From Bog-532 sp963732345 (GTDB lineage: Bacteria > Actinomycetota > Actinomycetes > Streptosporangiales > Streptosporangiaceae): DNA of 64,000 bases. This document shows, piece after piece, positions 15,877-22,768 of this stretch (position 1 is its first letter; each line of letters begins with the position of its first letter). The notes under the pieces were generated by a model. The model saw nothing but the letters and a program-made list of their open reading frames with translations, searched no databases and was not told the origin of the DNA. The position numbers and the translations under genes were made by a program. The stretch is from contig CAVSZI010000018.1 in the NCBI GenBank assembly GCA_963732345.1, positions 186,001 through 250,000 on the forward strand. Direction: 5' to 3'.

Positions 15877-17505
15877 GTGCAGAACCAGGTGCCGGACGTT
15901 TCGCCGCCGGGCCGGTCGCCAGAGGGCCGGCCGTCCCGGTTCGGCCGGCTGCGCGCGCTGGTCGTGGCCAACAAGCTGTTTACGCTGGTCCTGGCCGCGG
16001 GAGCGGTGCTGCGGCTCATCACCGTGCTCGGCTATCCGGGCGCGCTGTGGTTCGCCGGTGACTCCTACATATACCTGGGCGCGGCGCTGCGGCTCCGGCC
16101 CGACCTGTCCAAGTCGACCGGCTACTCGCTGTTCCTCAAGGTGCTCGAGCCGTTCCACAGCCTGACCCTGGTCACCATCGTGCAGCACCTGATGGGCCTG
16201 GCTATCGCGGTCCTGCTGTACGTGCTGCTCCGGCGGGCCCGGGTGCCGAAGCTGTGGGCCACCCTGGCCACCGTGCCGGTGCTGCTCAACGGCTTCCAGA
16301 TCGAGCTCGAGCACATGATCATGGCCGACACGCTCTTCATGTTCCTGCTCGTGGTGGCGGCCACGATCCTGCTCTGGCGGCGGCGCCCCTCCTGGCCAGC
16401 CGTGCTGGTGGCGGGCCTGCTCACCGGGTACGCCGTCACGGTGTGGAGCGGCGGCCTGATCCTGCCGGTCGTCTTCTTCGTCTTCGTGATCGTGCGCCGG
16501 ATGGGCTGGCGCGCGCTGGCCGCGATCGTGGCCGGCTGCGCCGTCCCCATCGTCGGCTACGCGGCGTGGTTCCACTCCTGGAGCGGGACATTCGCGCTCA
16601 CTAACTCCGACGGTTTCTACCTGTACGGGCGGATGTCCTCGTTCGCCGACTGCGCGAAGATCAACCCCCCGGCCAGCGAGCGGTACCTGTGCCTGTCCAC
16701 CCCGGCGAACAAGCGCCTCCCCCCGGGCACGCTCATCTGGCATATCCCGCAGGTCCACGAGGTGCCGGGCGGGCCGGTCAGCGTGGCCGGCAACAAGGTC
16801 CTGCGCGATTTCGCCATCCGGGCCGCCGAGGCCCAGCCGGTGAGCTACGCGCACGTCATCGTGGACGGGCTGGTCCTGTCGGTGGACTGGAAGCGCTACA
16901 ACTACCCGAGCAAGGGCACCGTCTACGACTACTACTTCCACACCAAGCCGCAGGCCGTGCCCAGCCACGTCTGGATCCCGCCCAAGACCGCGCGGCAGGA
17001 CATCCAGGCCTACGGGCACCAGGGCATCAGCCGTGTGGTCAAGCCGTTCGCGTACCTGATGTCCGGCTACGAGCGGGTGTTCTACCTCTACGGGCCCCTG
17101 TTCGGGCTGATCCTGGTGCTGGGGCTGGGCTCCATCATCCGGGTGACCCGGCGCCCCGGCGGCGGGTTCCGGCTGGAGCGATGGCGCGCCGGGCCGAGCG
17201 CGATGCCGAGCGCCCTGCCCTGGACGTGCGCCGTGGTGCTGCTGGTGTTCCCGATCGCGGTGGCCGATTTCGACTACCGGTACGTGCTGCCGGTCATCCC
17301 CTTCGCCTGCCTGGCCGCTGGCCTGGCCTTCGCGTCCCCGGCGTCCCGGACGGACCCGTCGGACCCCTCGCCGGCCGGCGCCGAAGCGGCCCTCCCGTCT
17401 CCCGGCGCGGATCCGGGGGTGCCCGCCCCCGCATCACCCGGGGCTGAGGCTGCAGGGCCCGGCAGCGCCGGCGAACCCCACCAGCCCGTAAAGTCCGGCC
17501 AGTAA
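15877..17505 (+). CDS. Polytopic membrane glycosyltransferase-like protein (PMT/ArnT-like)
   Basis: 542 residues from GTG 15877. About nine to ten hydrophobic segments, with an aspartate in the first loop (WFAGDSYIYLG) where GT-C enzymes carry their catalytic acid, and HMIMADTLFMFLLVV later. A soluble region of about 150 residues containing WSGTFALTNSDGFYLYGRMSSFADC follows helix 6-7, with further helices after it. This matches actinobacterial dolichol-phosphate-sugar-dependent mannosyltransferase-like proteins. It would act on the outer face of the membrane, finishing or transferring the glycan. The C-terminal 60 residues are Pro/Ala/Gly-rich. Last gene of the plus-strand polysaccharide operon. 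Confidence 0.75.
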   Translation: MQNQVPDVSPPGRSPEGRPSRFGRLRALVVANKLFTLVLAAGAVLRLITVLGYPGALWFAGDSYIYLGAALRLRPDLSKSTGYSLFLKVLEPFHSLTLVTIVQHLMGLAIAVLLYVLLRRARVPKLWATLATVPVLLNGFQIELEHMIMADTLFMFLLVVAATILLWRRRPSWPAVLVAGLLTGYAVTVWSGGLILPVVFFVFVIVRRMGWRALAAIVAGCAVPIVGYAAWFHSWSGTFALTNSDGFYLYGRMSSFADCAKINPPASERYLCLSTPANKRLPPGTLIWHIPQVHEVPGGPVSVAGNKVLRDFAIRAAEAQPVSYAHVIVDGLVLSVDWKRYNYPSKGTVYDYYFHTKPQAVPSHVWIPPKTARQDIQAYGHQGISRVVKPFAYLMSGYERVFYLYGPLFGLILVLGLGSIIRVTRRPGGGFRLERWRAGPSAMPSALPWTCAVVLLVFPIAVADFDYRYVLPVIPFACLAAGLAFASPASRTDPSDPSPAGAEAALPSPGADPGVPAPASPGAEAAGPGSAGEPHQPVKSGQ

Positions 17506-17586
17506 CCCAGGCACCGTCATCCGATACGGGCCCGCTTCCGCCCGGGATCCCCTTTTGGTGCTGGGAACGGTCGCTGGCCTGTGCGT

Positions 17587-17616
17587 TTGTGGCAGCCGGG
17601 GGGGACGCGGGAGAAT
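17587..17616 (+). promoter_or_regulatory. Candidate rnpB promoter
   Basis: TTGTGG at 17587-17592 and GAGAAT at 17611-17616 are separated by 18 bp. A start about seven bases downstream falls at the 5' end of the RNase P RNA as drawn from its terminal helix. Confidence 0.5.
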
Positions 17617-17623
17617 ACGCTTG

Positions 17624-18050
17624 CGGTGGCGAGCGAGCCGGCCGGGCGGCCGCGCCGCGCGACGCGCGGTGAGGAAGGTCCGGGCTCCGCAGGGCAGGGT
17701 GGTCGGTAACACCGACCCGGGGTGACCCGCGGGACAGTGCCACAGAAAACAGACCGCCTCCCATGGTCCGGCCCCTGGCCGGCCGGGGAGGTAAGGGTGA
17801 AACGGTGGTGTAAGAGACCACCAGCGCCCGGGGTGACCCGGGCGGCTTGGTAAACCCCACCCGGAGCAAGGCCAAGAGGGAAGCGTCCCGCTATTTTCCG
17901 CTTCCTGCGCGAGCGTTTGAGGACGGCCCGTCCGATGCTCGCGGGTAGGCCGCACGAGGCTGTCGGCAACGGCAGCCCTAGATGGATGGCCGCCGGCCCG
18001 CATCCGCGGGTGCACAGAACCCGGCCTACAGGCCGGCTCGCCCGCCACTT
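17624..18050 (+). ncRNA. rnpB: RNase P RNA, bacterial type A
   Basis: Recognised from its conserved core: GAGGAAGGTCCGGGCTCC (P4/CR-I region), CACAGAAAACAGACCGCC, GGTAAGGGTGAAACGGTGG, GTAAGAGACCACCAGCG, CGGCTTGGTAAACCCCACC, GGAGCAAGGCCAAGAGGGA and the 3' block AGGCTGTCGGCAACGGCAGCC with GATGGATGGCCGCC. The terminal helix P1 can be drawn between GTGGCGAGCGAGCCGG near 17626 and CCGGCTCGCCCGCCAC ending at about 18048. It is the catalytic RNA that matures tRNA 5' ends. End positions are from P1 pairing and are good to a few bases. Confidence 0.93.
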
Positions 18051-18072
18051 GCGCCGCTGACCTGCGGCGCAA
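18049..18072 (+). terminator. Hairpin just after rnpB
   Basis: TTGCGCCGC, six-base loop TGACCT, GCGGCGCAA: a nine-bp stem directly at the rnpB 3' end, without a U-run, as is common for actinobacterial terminators. It is the start of a 46-bp sequence repeated at 19250. Confidence 0.55.
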
Positions 18073-18096
18073 TGATGCTCACGAGGTGCCCGGGGC
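18051..18096 (+). repeat. 46-bp direct repeat, copy 1
   Basis: 46 bp with 43 identical to 19250-19295; the three differences are clustered just after the hairpin. Begins with the GCGCCGC/GCGGCGC stem and ends in CACGAGGTGCCCGGGGC. The copies are 1.2 kb apart and bracket the small-protein genes at 18287-19240. Confidence 0.85.
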
Positions 18097-18286
18097 ACTT
18101 TGGGGGCACATGCCCGCCAGCCCGAACGCTTTGTCGAGCGCGTCACGGGCCCGGCCGCCACCTGACCTGACCAAGGTCCCCGGAGGTCGGGACCTTCGGC
18201 GGGCATACCGGGCTGGCCTCTGACGTCTACCTCTATAGAAGGCGCAGAAGGCCCCGCGTCGACTGGGCTCAGAGGAGGCGAGGCTT

Positions 18287-18435
18287 ATGGTTAAAACGGA
18301 GCTGCCTTGGTACAGAGCTGAGCCGCCAGCCAGTGCTACCGCTGTGGTCGTGACCTCGGGAACGTCTACACCGTAATTAGGTCGGCGGCAACAGGCTCGA
18401 TTAGTCCGGCCTGCAAGCGCTGTGCCTGGCGTTAA
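18287..18435 (+). pseudogene. Small zinc-ribbon protein gene with an apparent frameshift
   Basis: ATG 18287 with AGAGGAGG about eight bases upstream starts MVKTELPWYRAEPPAS, but that frame stops at 18376. From about 18325 another frame reads QCYRCGRDLGNV and ends ACKRCAWR with TAA at 18433, a plausible two-CxxC mini zinc ribbon. That second frame has no start codon of its own. A single +1/-1 shift near 18330 would join them into a protein of about 49 residues. It may be a decayed gene, a sequencing error or a recoding site. The rest of 18097-18508 holds nothing else I can support. Confidence 0.45.
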
Positions 18436-18508
18436 GTCAGCCGCAATTCAAACATGCTAGTCCGGCGCGCATTGCGCGCGGCCGGGCTGTGGTCAGGGGA
18501 TGGCGACG

Positions 18509-18703
18509 ATGATCACAGTCGAATTTACAATGGACGAAGCCCACGCGACAGCCGACACAGTAAGGAAGCTGCTGGAGCGTAATGAACTCAGCCTTGACCC
18601 AATGAATCGGGAAGTACTGCGAACGGCAGACAACAAGGTCACCAATGCGGTCGACACGGCAGAGTTTTACCAGCAAGCGGAGAAGCTAGAGCACGCCGCA
18701 TAA
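18509..18703 (+). CDS. Hypothetical 64-residue protein
   Basis: Start taken at ATG 18509 because AGGGG sits about eight bases before it; ATG 18500 is directly against the same AGGGG. The protein is small, acidic and predicted mostly helical (ITVEFTMDEAHATADTVRKLLERN), with no cysteines or membrane segment. Base composition is less GC-rich than its neighbours. No family recognised. Confidence 0.55.
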   Translation: MITVEFTMDEAHATADTVRKLLERNELSLDPMNREVLRTADNKVTNAVDTAEFYQQAEKLEHAA

Positions 18704-19240
18704 CACAATGGGTAGCACCATTACCCGGAGACACAAGCTCGGCATGCCCCGGCTTGCGAGATGGTGCCTCGCAGCCGGGCATGCCGATATGCAGACGAGA
18801 CGAGGTTGGGAGGCCAGCCATGTCCTGCAGGTGCGGTCACGGCCCGTGGCACCATTGGGGCCACGGCTATTGCTACGGTTATGGACCCGGCTACGGGTAC
18901 GGGTCACCACCCGGCCAGCCGTACCCGCGCTCCGCCAGGCGCGGCAAGCGCGCCCGCGAGCTCGAGGACTACGTCCAAGACCTCGAGGAAGAACTTGCTC
19001 ACGTCCGCCGCGAACTCCAGGAACTGCGCGACACAGAAACACGTGAGTCCTGAGCGCATCACAAGGCCGGTCACTTATTGCGTCGCGGGTGGCGGCAACC
19101 CAGCAACTCCCGGAAATCAGGCGCGCCGGCAAACTGAGAAACCACACGCCAACCGACGGGTCCTTGATCGCGATATACACGAGCAGGAAGATGACGATCC
19201 AAAGCCACCCGGGCAATTTGATGTCCCACAGCCTCCCCAT
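18686..19240 (-). CDS. Possible small single-helix membrane protein (3' end uncertain)
   Basis: From ATG 19240 the frame reads MGRLWDIKLPGWLWIVIF and on through one clean membrane helix to KDPSVGVWFLS. The LPGWL-plus-helix-plus-DP pattern is common in actinobacterial membrane peptides of 50-60 residues. Beyond about residue 35 the frame runs antisense to the coiled-coil gene and looks non-coding, so the true end is unclear; a frameshift to the stop near 19071 is possible. No strong ribosome-binding site. Confidence 0.35.
   Translation of the reverse strand: MGRLWDIKLPGWLWIVIFLLVYIAIKDPSVGVWFLSLPARLISGSCWVAATRDAISDRPCDALRTHVFLCRAVPGVRGGREQVLPRGLGRSPRARGRACRAWRSAGTAGRVVTRTRSRVHNRSNSRGPNGATGRDRTCRTWLASQPRLVCISACPAARHHLASRGMPSLCLRVMVLPIVLCGVL
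18820..19053 (+). CDS. Cys/His/Gly/Tyr-rich small protein with C-terminal coiled coil
   Basis: 77 residues from ATG 18820, preceded by GGGAGG at good spacing. Residues 1-35 are CRCGHGPWHHWGHGYCYGYG-like, rich in Cys, His, Gly, Tyr and Trp; residues 40-75 form an acidic/basic helix with heptads (ELEDYVQDLEEELAHVRREL). The layout resembles DUF5320-type small proteins, whose function is unknown; the head could bind metal. Low-complexity head and coiled coil together suggest an oligomeric scaffold. Confidence 0.6.
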   Translation: MSCRCGHGPWHHWGHGYCYGYGPGYGYGSPPGQPYPRSARRGKRARELEDYVQDLEEELAHVRRELQELRDTETRES

Positions 19241-19249
19241 ACGCGCTGT

Positions 19250-19295
19250 GCGCCGCTGACCTGCGGCGCAACAGTGCTCACGAGGTGCCCGGGGC
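19250..19295 (+). repeat. 46-bp direct repeat, copy 2
   Basis: Second copy of the sequence at 18051-18096, including an eight-bp version of the same hairpin (TGCGCCGC/GCGGCGCA). It is followed by a short echo, GGGGTGCCCGGGGCGC. It lies downstream of the coiled-coil gene, upstream of the putative membrane peptide and after the RHH gene's stop. Confidence 0.85.
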
Positions 19296-19394
19296 GCTGG
19301 GGTGCCCGGGGCGCTCGTCAGCCGACCGGTCGGGGCCGGAGCTTGCCGGGGTTGCGTACGCCCAGGGGATGGCGCGCGCCGCCCGGGCCTGTCA

Positions 19395-19667
19395 TCAGGA
19401 CTGCTCTTTGCGCAGGAGGTCGAGCACGACGTCGTTAACGACGTGGTCGGCCGCGGTTGCCCGGATCATGGCCCCGATCGCCCGGGACAGAGTCATCCTG
19501 CTGACCGGCTGATCGAGTTCCACGCCGGCCCTGGCCAGCCAGCTGTTCAGGACCTGATAGTCGGCCGGGGTCAGGTCGACCGTGATCCGGACGGGCTTGG
19601 TTCGGGATTCCTTGGTGCGGGACTCCTTAGGAGGGCGGGACCCCCTGGGAGGTGGGCCATACGGCAT
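19395..19667 (-). CDS. Ribbon-helix-helix-like DNA-binding protein
   Basis: 90 residues. A basic Pro/Arg/Lys tail (residues 1-25, with a repeated KESRT) precedes VRITVDLTPADYQVLNSWLARAG, a ribbon-helix-helix strand and first helix, then MTLSRAIGAMIRATAADHVVNDVV. This is the pattern of small partition/regulatory proteins on actinobacterial plasmids and integrative elements. Function is likely binding to its own promoter or a centromere-like site. No transfer or replication genes accompany it here. Confidence 0.6.
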   Translation of the reverse strand: MPYGPPPRGSRPPKESRTKESRTKPVRITVDLTPADYQVLNSWLARAGVELDQPVSRMTLSRAIGAMIRATAADHVVNDVVLDLLRKEQS

Positions 19668-19831
19668 GACCCTAGTTTGCTGCAGTTACTGTGCTTACGG
19701 CAATCAGGGTCAGCGGTTCAGCGTGGAGCTTGCGACCCGCGACCGAGGCCGAACCGGTGAAAGCACCCGGGTCAGTTGACGCCTAAATTACTCAGTTAAG
19801 TGCCAGCGGCTGCAGTCTCATGGTGTCCTTC

Positions 19832-19886
19832 GGGTGCCGGGGTGCCGGGGTGCCGGGGTGCCGGGGTGCCGGGGTGCCGGGGTGCC
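19832..19886 (+). repeat. 8-bp tandem repeat GGGGTGCC, about 7 copies
   Basis: GGGTGCC followed by six perfect GGGGTGCC units. It lies between the 3' end of the SDR gene and the RHH gene. Not a multiple of three and non-coding. Simple slippage repeat; the same GGTGCCCGGGGC motif also occurs in the 46-bp repeats. The stretch 19668-19831 shows nothing else. Confidence 0.9.
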
Positions 19887-19911
19887 TGCTGGGCGTTCTG
19901 GCCGGGGCTTG

Positions 19912-20658
19912 TCAGGCCAGTGAGGTGCGAGCCCACAGCGCGGTCCAGGCGCGGGCGGGGACGAGGCGCGCGGTCTTCATCAGCAGCGCCATCCTGGTGG
20001 GGAAGACGATTTCGGTGCGCTCGCGCGCCAGGCCGTCGCAGATGGATCGTGCGGCCTCGTCGGTCTCGATCATGAAGGGCATGGGAAAGGAGTTGCCTGC
20101 CGTAAGGTCGGTGCGGACGAAGCCCGGGCAGATCGTCGTCACCCGCACCCCGGTCCGGGCGATGTGGACCCGAAGGGACTCGAGCAGGTTGATCTGCGCC
20201 GCTTTGGTCGCGCCGTAGGCTTCGGAGCCGGCCAGCCCGCGGTATCCGGCCACGGATGCGATGCCGGCGATGACGCCGTGACGTCGCCCCAGCATGCCGG
20301 GCAGCACAGCCGCGATGCAGTTGCTCATCCCGACGAGGTTGACCCGGATGTGCTGGTCGAAGACCTCCGTGTCCCAGTTCGCCGGGTCCATCTGCTTCCA
20401 ATAGCCGGCGGACAGCACGGCCAGGTCGATGGGCCCGAGTTCCCCGGATACGCGCAGGGCGGCGGCCGCGACCGATGCGGCATCGCTGACGTCGAGCGGC
20501 ACGACGAGCATGTCCCCTCCCGACACCTCCCGGAGCCGTTCGTCACGGCGAGCCGAGATCGCGACGGTGGCTCCACGGCGGGCGAGTTCCCGGGCGACTG
20601 CTGCGCCGATACCACCTGATGCGCCGACGACCCAGGCGACCTTGCCCGTCAGCTCCAC
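19912..20658 (-). CDS. SDR-family oxidoreductase (lipid operon)
   Basis: 248 residues from GTG 20658, which overlaps the upstream stop by ten bases. NAD(P) site VVGASGGIGAAVARELARRG; catalytic region with SVAGYRGLAGSEAYGATKAA, giving the Y-x3-K pair, and an upstream Ser in GIASVAG. Fourth and last gene of the operon with the FAD oxidase, DUF1365 and CFA-type genes. The set is the one seen in light- and singlet-oxygen-induced clusters of other bacteria; its substrate is probably an acyl chain or aldehyde, by inference. Confidence 0.85.
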   Translation of the reverse strand: MELTGKVAWVVGASGGIGAAVARELARRGATVAISARRDERLREVSGGDMLVVPLDVSDAASVAAAALRVSGELGPIDLAVLSAGYWKQMDPANWDTEVFDQHIRVNLVGMSNCIAAVLPGMLGRRHGVIAGIASVAGYRGLAGSEAYGATKAAQINLLESLRVHIARTGVRVTTICPGFVRTDLTAGNSFPMPFMIETDEAARSICDGLARERTEIVFPTRMALLMKTARLVPARAWTALWARTSLA

Positions 20659-21980
20659 GTCGGCTCCCGGCTGATCTCGAGCTGGCTGACGCCGAGGTAA
20701 CCGCTGCGGAAGCCCGCCTCGGCGTATGCCAGGTAGAAGTCCCACATCCGGCGGAAGGTCTCGGTGAACCCCCGGGAGTGGATGTCCGGCCAATGGTCAT
20801 TGAAGCGTTCCCGCCACAGGCGCAGGGTCCGGGCGTAGTGCTCCCGGAGCTCGCGCCGCCGGGTGACCCGCAGACTGGTGTGCGCCGCCAGAGTGTCGTC
20901 GATCGACTGCAATGACGGGATGATCCCACCGGGGAAGATGTACTTCTGAATCCAGCTGAAGCTTCGCCGGGTGGCGAGCACCCGGTCGTGCGCCATGGTG
21001 ATGGTCTGGATGCTCACCTTCCCGCCGGGCGCCAGAAGGCGGTCCAGCGTGGCAAAGTAGTCAGCCCAGTAGGCTTCGCCCACCGCCTCGATCATCTCGA
21101 CACTGACGATGGCGTCGTACTCGCCTTCGACCTCGCGGTAGTCCTGCAGCCGCACCTCCACGCGGTCGGACACGCCGGCTGCCCGGGCCCGCTCGCAGGC
21201 GAGCCCCAGCTGCTCCCGGGAGAGGGTGACCGTGGTGACCCGGGCTCCTCGTTGCGCTGCGCGGACGGCGAGCGCCCCCCATCCGGTGCCGATCTCCAGC
21301 AGCCGGGCGCCGCTGCGAACGTCGGCGAGGTCGAGAATCCCGTCGATCTTGCGCAGCTGTGCCTCCTCGAGCCGGGTCGCGGTCTGCACGGGCTCGCTGT
21401 CGTCGAACCACGCCGACGAGTAGGTCATCGTCGGATCCAGGAAGGAGGCGAAGAGGTCGTTGCTCAAGTCGTAGTGAGCGGAGATGTTGCTGCGTGCGCC
21501 ATCAGGAGTGTTCTCGTAGCCACGGGGGATGCGCGTGTCCGCGAAGGCCCTCAGCCTCTGCAGGGGCGCGGGGACCAGGCTGGCCAGCCGCGCGGCAAAG
21601 GGCGTCAGCAGGTCGGCCAGGTCGGTGCCGGGCCCGGATCGCCAGTCGCCGGCCATGTACGCCTCACCGAAGCCGACCTTGGCGTCCCGGCCGAGCCGGG
21701 CGAAGAAGGCATTGGGACGGAGGACCTGGAACTCGGGCGAAGTCCCTGAACCGCCGCCGAGCACACGGCCGTCGGGGTAGGTCACCCGGACGGGTACCCG
21801 CTCGACGGCATGCTCGAAGATCATCCGCGCGATGGTGGCCCTGAGCGGTGCCCGTGGTGTGGCGGTGACGGGCGAAGGCCGCCTGTACCGCGATAGCCAA
21901 GCGGTGACGGCCTTCGTGCTACCTTGAGCACGTCGAGTCGCGTGGGAATCCTCGCCCTCCAGGGCGATGGAGGATGTCAA
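20649..21980 (-). CDS. Cyclopropane-fatty-acid-synthase-type methyltransferase
   Basis: About 443 residues if TTG 21980 is used; GGAAGGGG lies seven bases upstream and the DUF1365 stop is two bases away. The conserved fold begins near residue 50 (IARMIFEHAVERVPVRV). SAM site LLEIGTGWGALAVRAA, substrate-facing YENTPDGARSNISAHYDLSNDLF, and VEMIEAVGEAYW with FPGGIIPS match CFA/mycolic-type enzymes that methylate unsaturated acyl chains of phospholipids. Such proteins next to DUF1365 are not always cyclopropane-forming; some take part in other SAM-dependent acyl modifications. Confidence 0.85.
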   Translation of the reverse strand: MTSSIALEGEDSHATRRAQGSTKAVTAWLSRYRRPSPVTATPRAPLRATIARMIFEHAVERVPVRVTYPDGRVLGGGSGTSPEFQVLRPNAFFARLGRDAKVGFGEAYMAGDWRSGPGTDLADLLTPFAARLASLVPAPLQRLRAFADTRIPRGYENTPDGARSNISAHYDLSNDLFASFLDPTMTYSSAWFDDSEPVQTATRLEEAQLRKIDGILDLADVRSGARLLEIGTGWGALAVRAAQRGARVTTVTLSREQLGLACERARAAGVSDRVEVRLQDYREVEGEYDAIVSVEMIEAVGEAYWADYFATLDRLLAPGGKVSIQTITMAHDRVLATRRSFSWIQKYIFPGGIIPSLQSIDDTLAAHTSLRVTRRRELREHYARTLRLWRERFNDHWPDIHSRGFTETFRRMWDFYLAYAEAGFRSGYLGVSQLEISREPTWS

Positions 21981-21982
21981 GG

Positions 21983-22768
21983 TCAGACCCCTTCCTGTGG
22001 TGTGTGGTGTGACCGGGAGCGAATGGGCAGGCGATGGAGCCACAGCCAGATGCCGTGCACGCGGATCAGGGCTGAGATCCGCTGAGGCATGAAGGGCTGG
22101 CGGATGAGCCGGCGGGCCAGGGCCGGGCGGGTCGCGGGTTCCGGACGTCCCCGGAAGGTCGCGCTGAACGCCAGGGCGTCCTGGCGTCTCAGCGTCACGG
22201 TCGTGGCAACAAGGTCCGGCCGCAATGTGAACCGCAGTCCGTAGCTGCCGCTGACGTCGAAGAACGGGGAGACGTAGAAATCCTTGGCCGTCACGGCGAC
22301 CCCGGCCTCATCTGGCCGCAGGAGGTAGGCGTGCCGCTCGCCGTAGGTATTGTGGACCTCTGCGATGACACACACGAGGATGCCGCTGGTGCCGTAGCAC
22401 CAGAAAACCGAGAGCGGGTCGAATACGTGGCCGAGCACTCGGGCGTTGGCCAGCATGAGCACTCGTCCCCGGTCACCGAGCTGGATGCCGTTAAGCGCCA
22501 GGTAGTTGTCGATGTTGCGCTTGATCGGCAGGCCGGGGTCGCCAAGGTGGTCAGCGCTGCTGAAGTGCGCGAATGCCCTGAGGTACCAGGGCTGCCGGGG
22601 AATCGAGTCCAGGTCGACCAGCCACTGGTAGACCTGGTGCCGGAAGGCGTGCCGCACCGGTCCTTGGCGCCGGTGCGTGACATGGCCGACGACCAGGGCC
22701 GGCAGTGGGGGCAGTTGCGGCGGGCGCGCACCTGTGGCGACCGCCGTGATGAGCGGGGCCGTGCTCAC
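21983..22768 (-). CDS. DUF1365 family protein
   Basis: 261 residues from GTG 22768, overlapping the oxidase stop (GTGA). Family marks: VGHVTHRRQGPVRHAFRHQVYQ at the start, GRVLMLANARVLGHVFDPLSVFWCY and EVHNTYGERHAYLL, then FYVSPFFDVSGSY. The biochemical role of DUF1365 is unproven. It almost always sits between an FAD-dependent amine-oxidase-like gene and a CFA-type methyltransferase, as here, implying a step in fatty-acyl modification. Confidence 0.9.
   Translation of the reverse strand: MSTAPLITAVATGARPPQLPPLPALVVGHVTHRRQGPVRHAFRHQVYQWLVDLDSIPRQPWYLRAFAHFSSADHLGDPGLPIKRNIDNYLALNGIQLGDRGRVLMLANARVLGHVFDPLSVFWCYGTSGILVCVIAEVHNTYGERHAYLLRPDEAGVAVTAKDFYVSPFFDVSGSYGLRFTLRPDLVATTVTLRRQDALAFSATFRGRPEPATRPALARRLIRQPFMPQRISALIRVHGIWLWLHRLPIRSRSHHTPQEGV

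Noticed and set aside
19832..19886. 8-bp repeat considered as an iteron origin
   Set aside because: Perfect head-to-tail slippage sequence with no AT-rich stretch or replication gene nearby.
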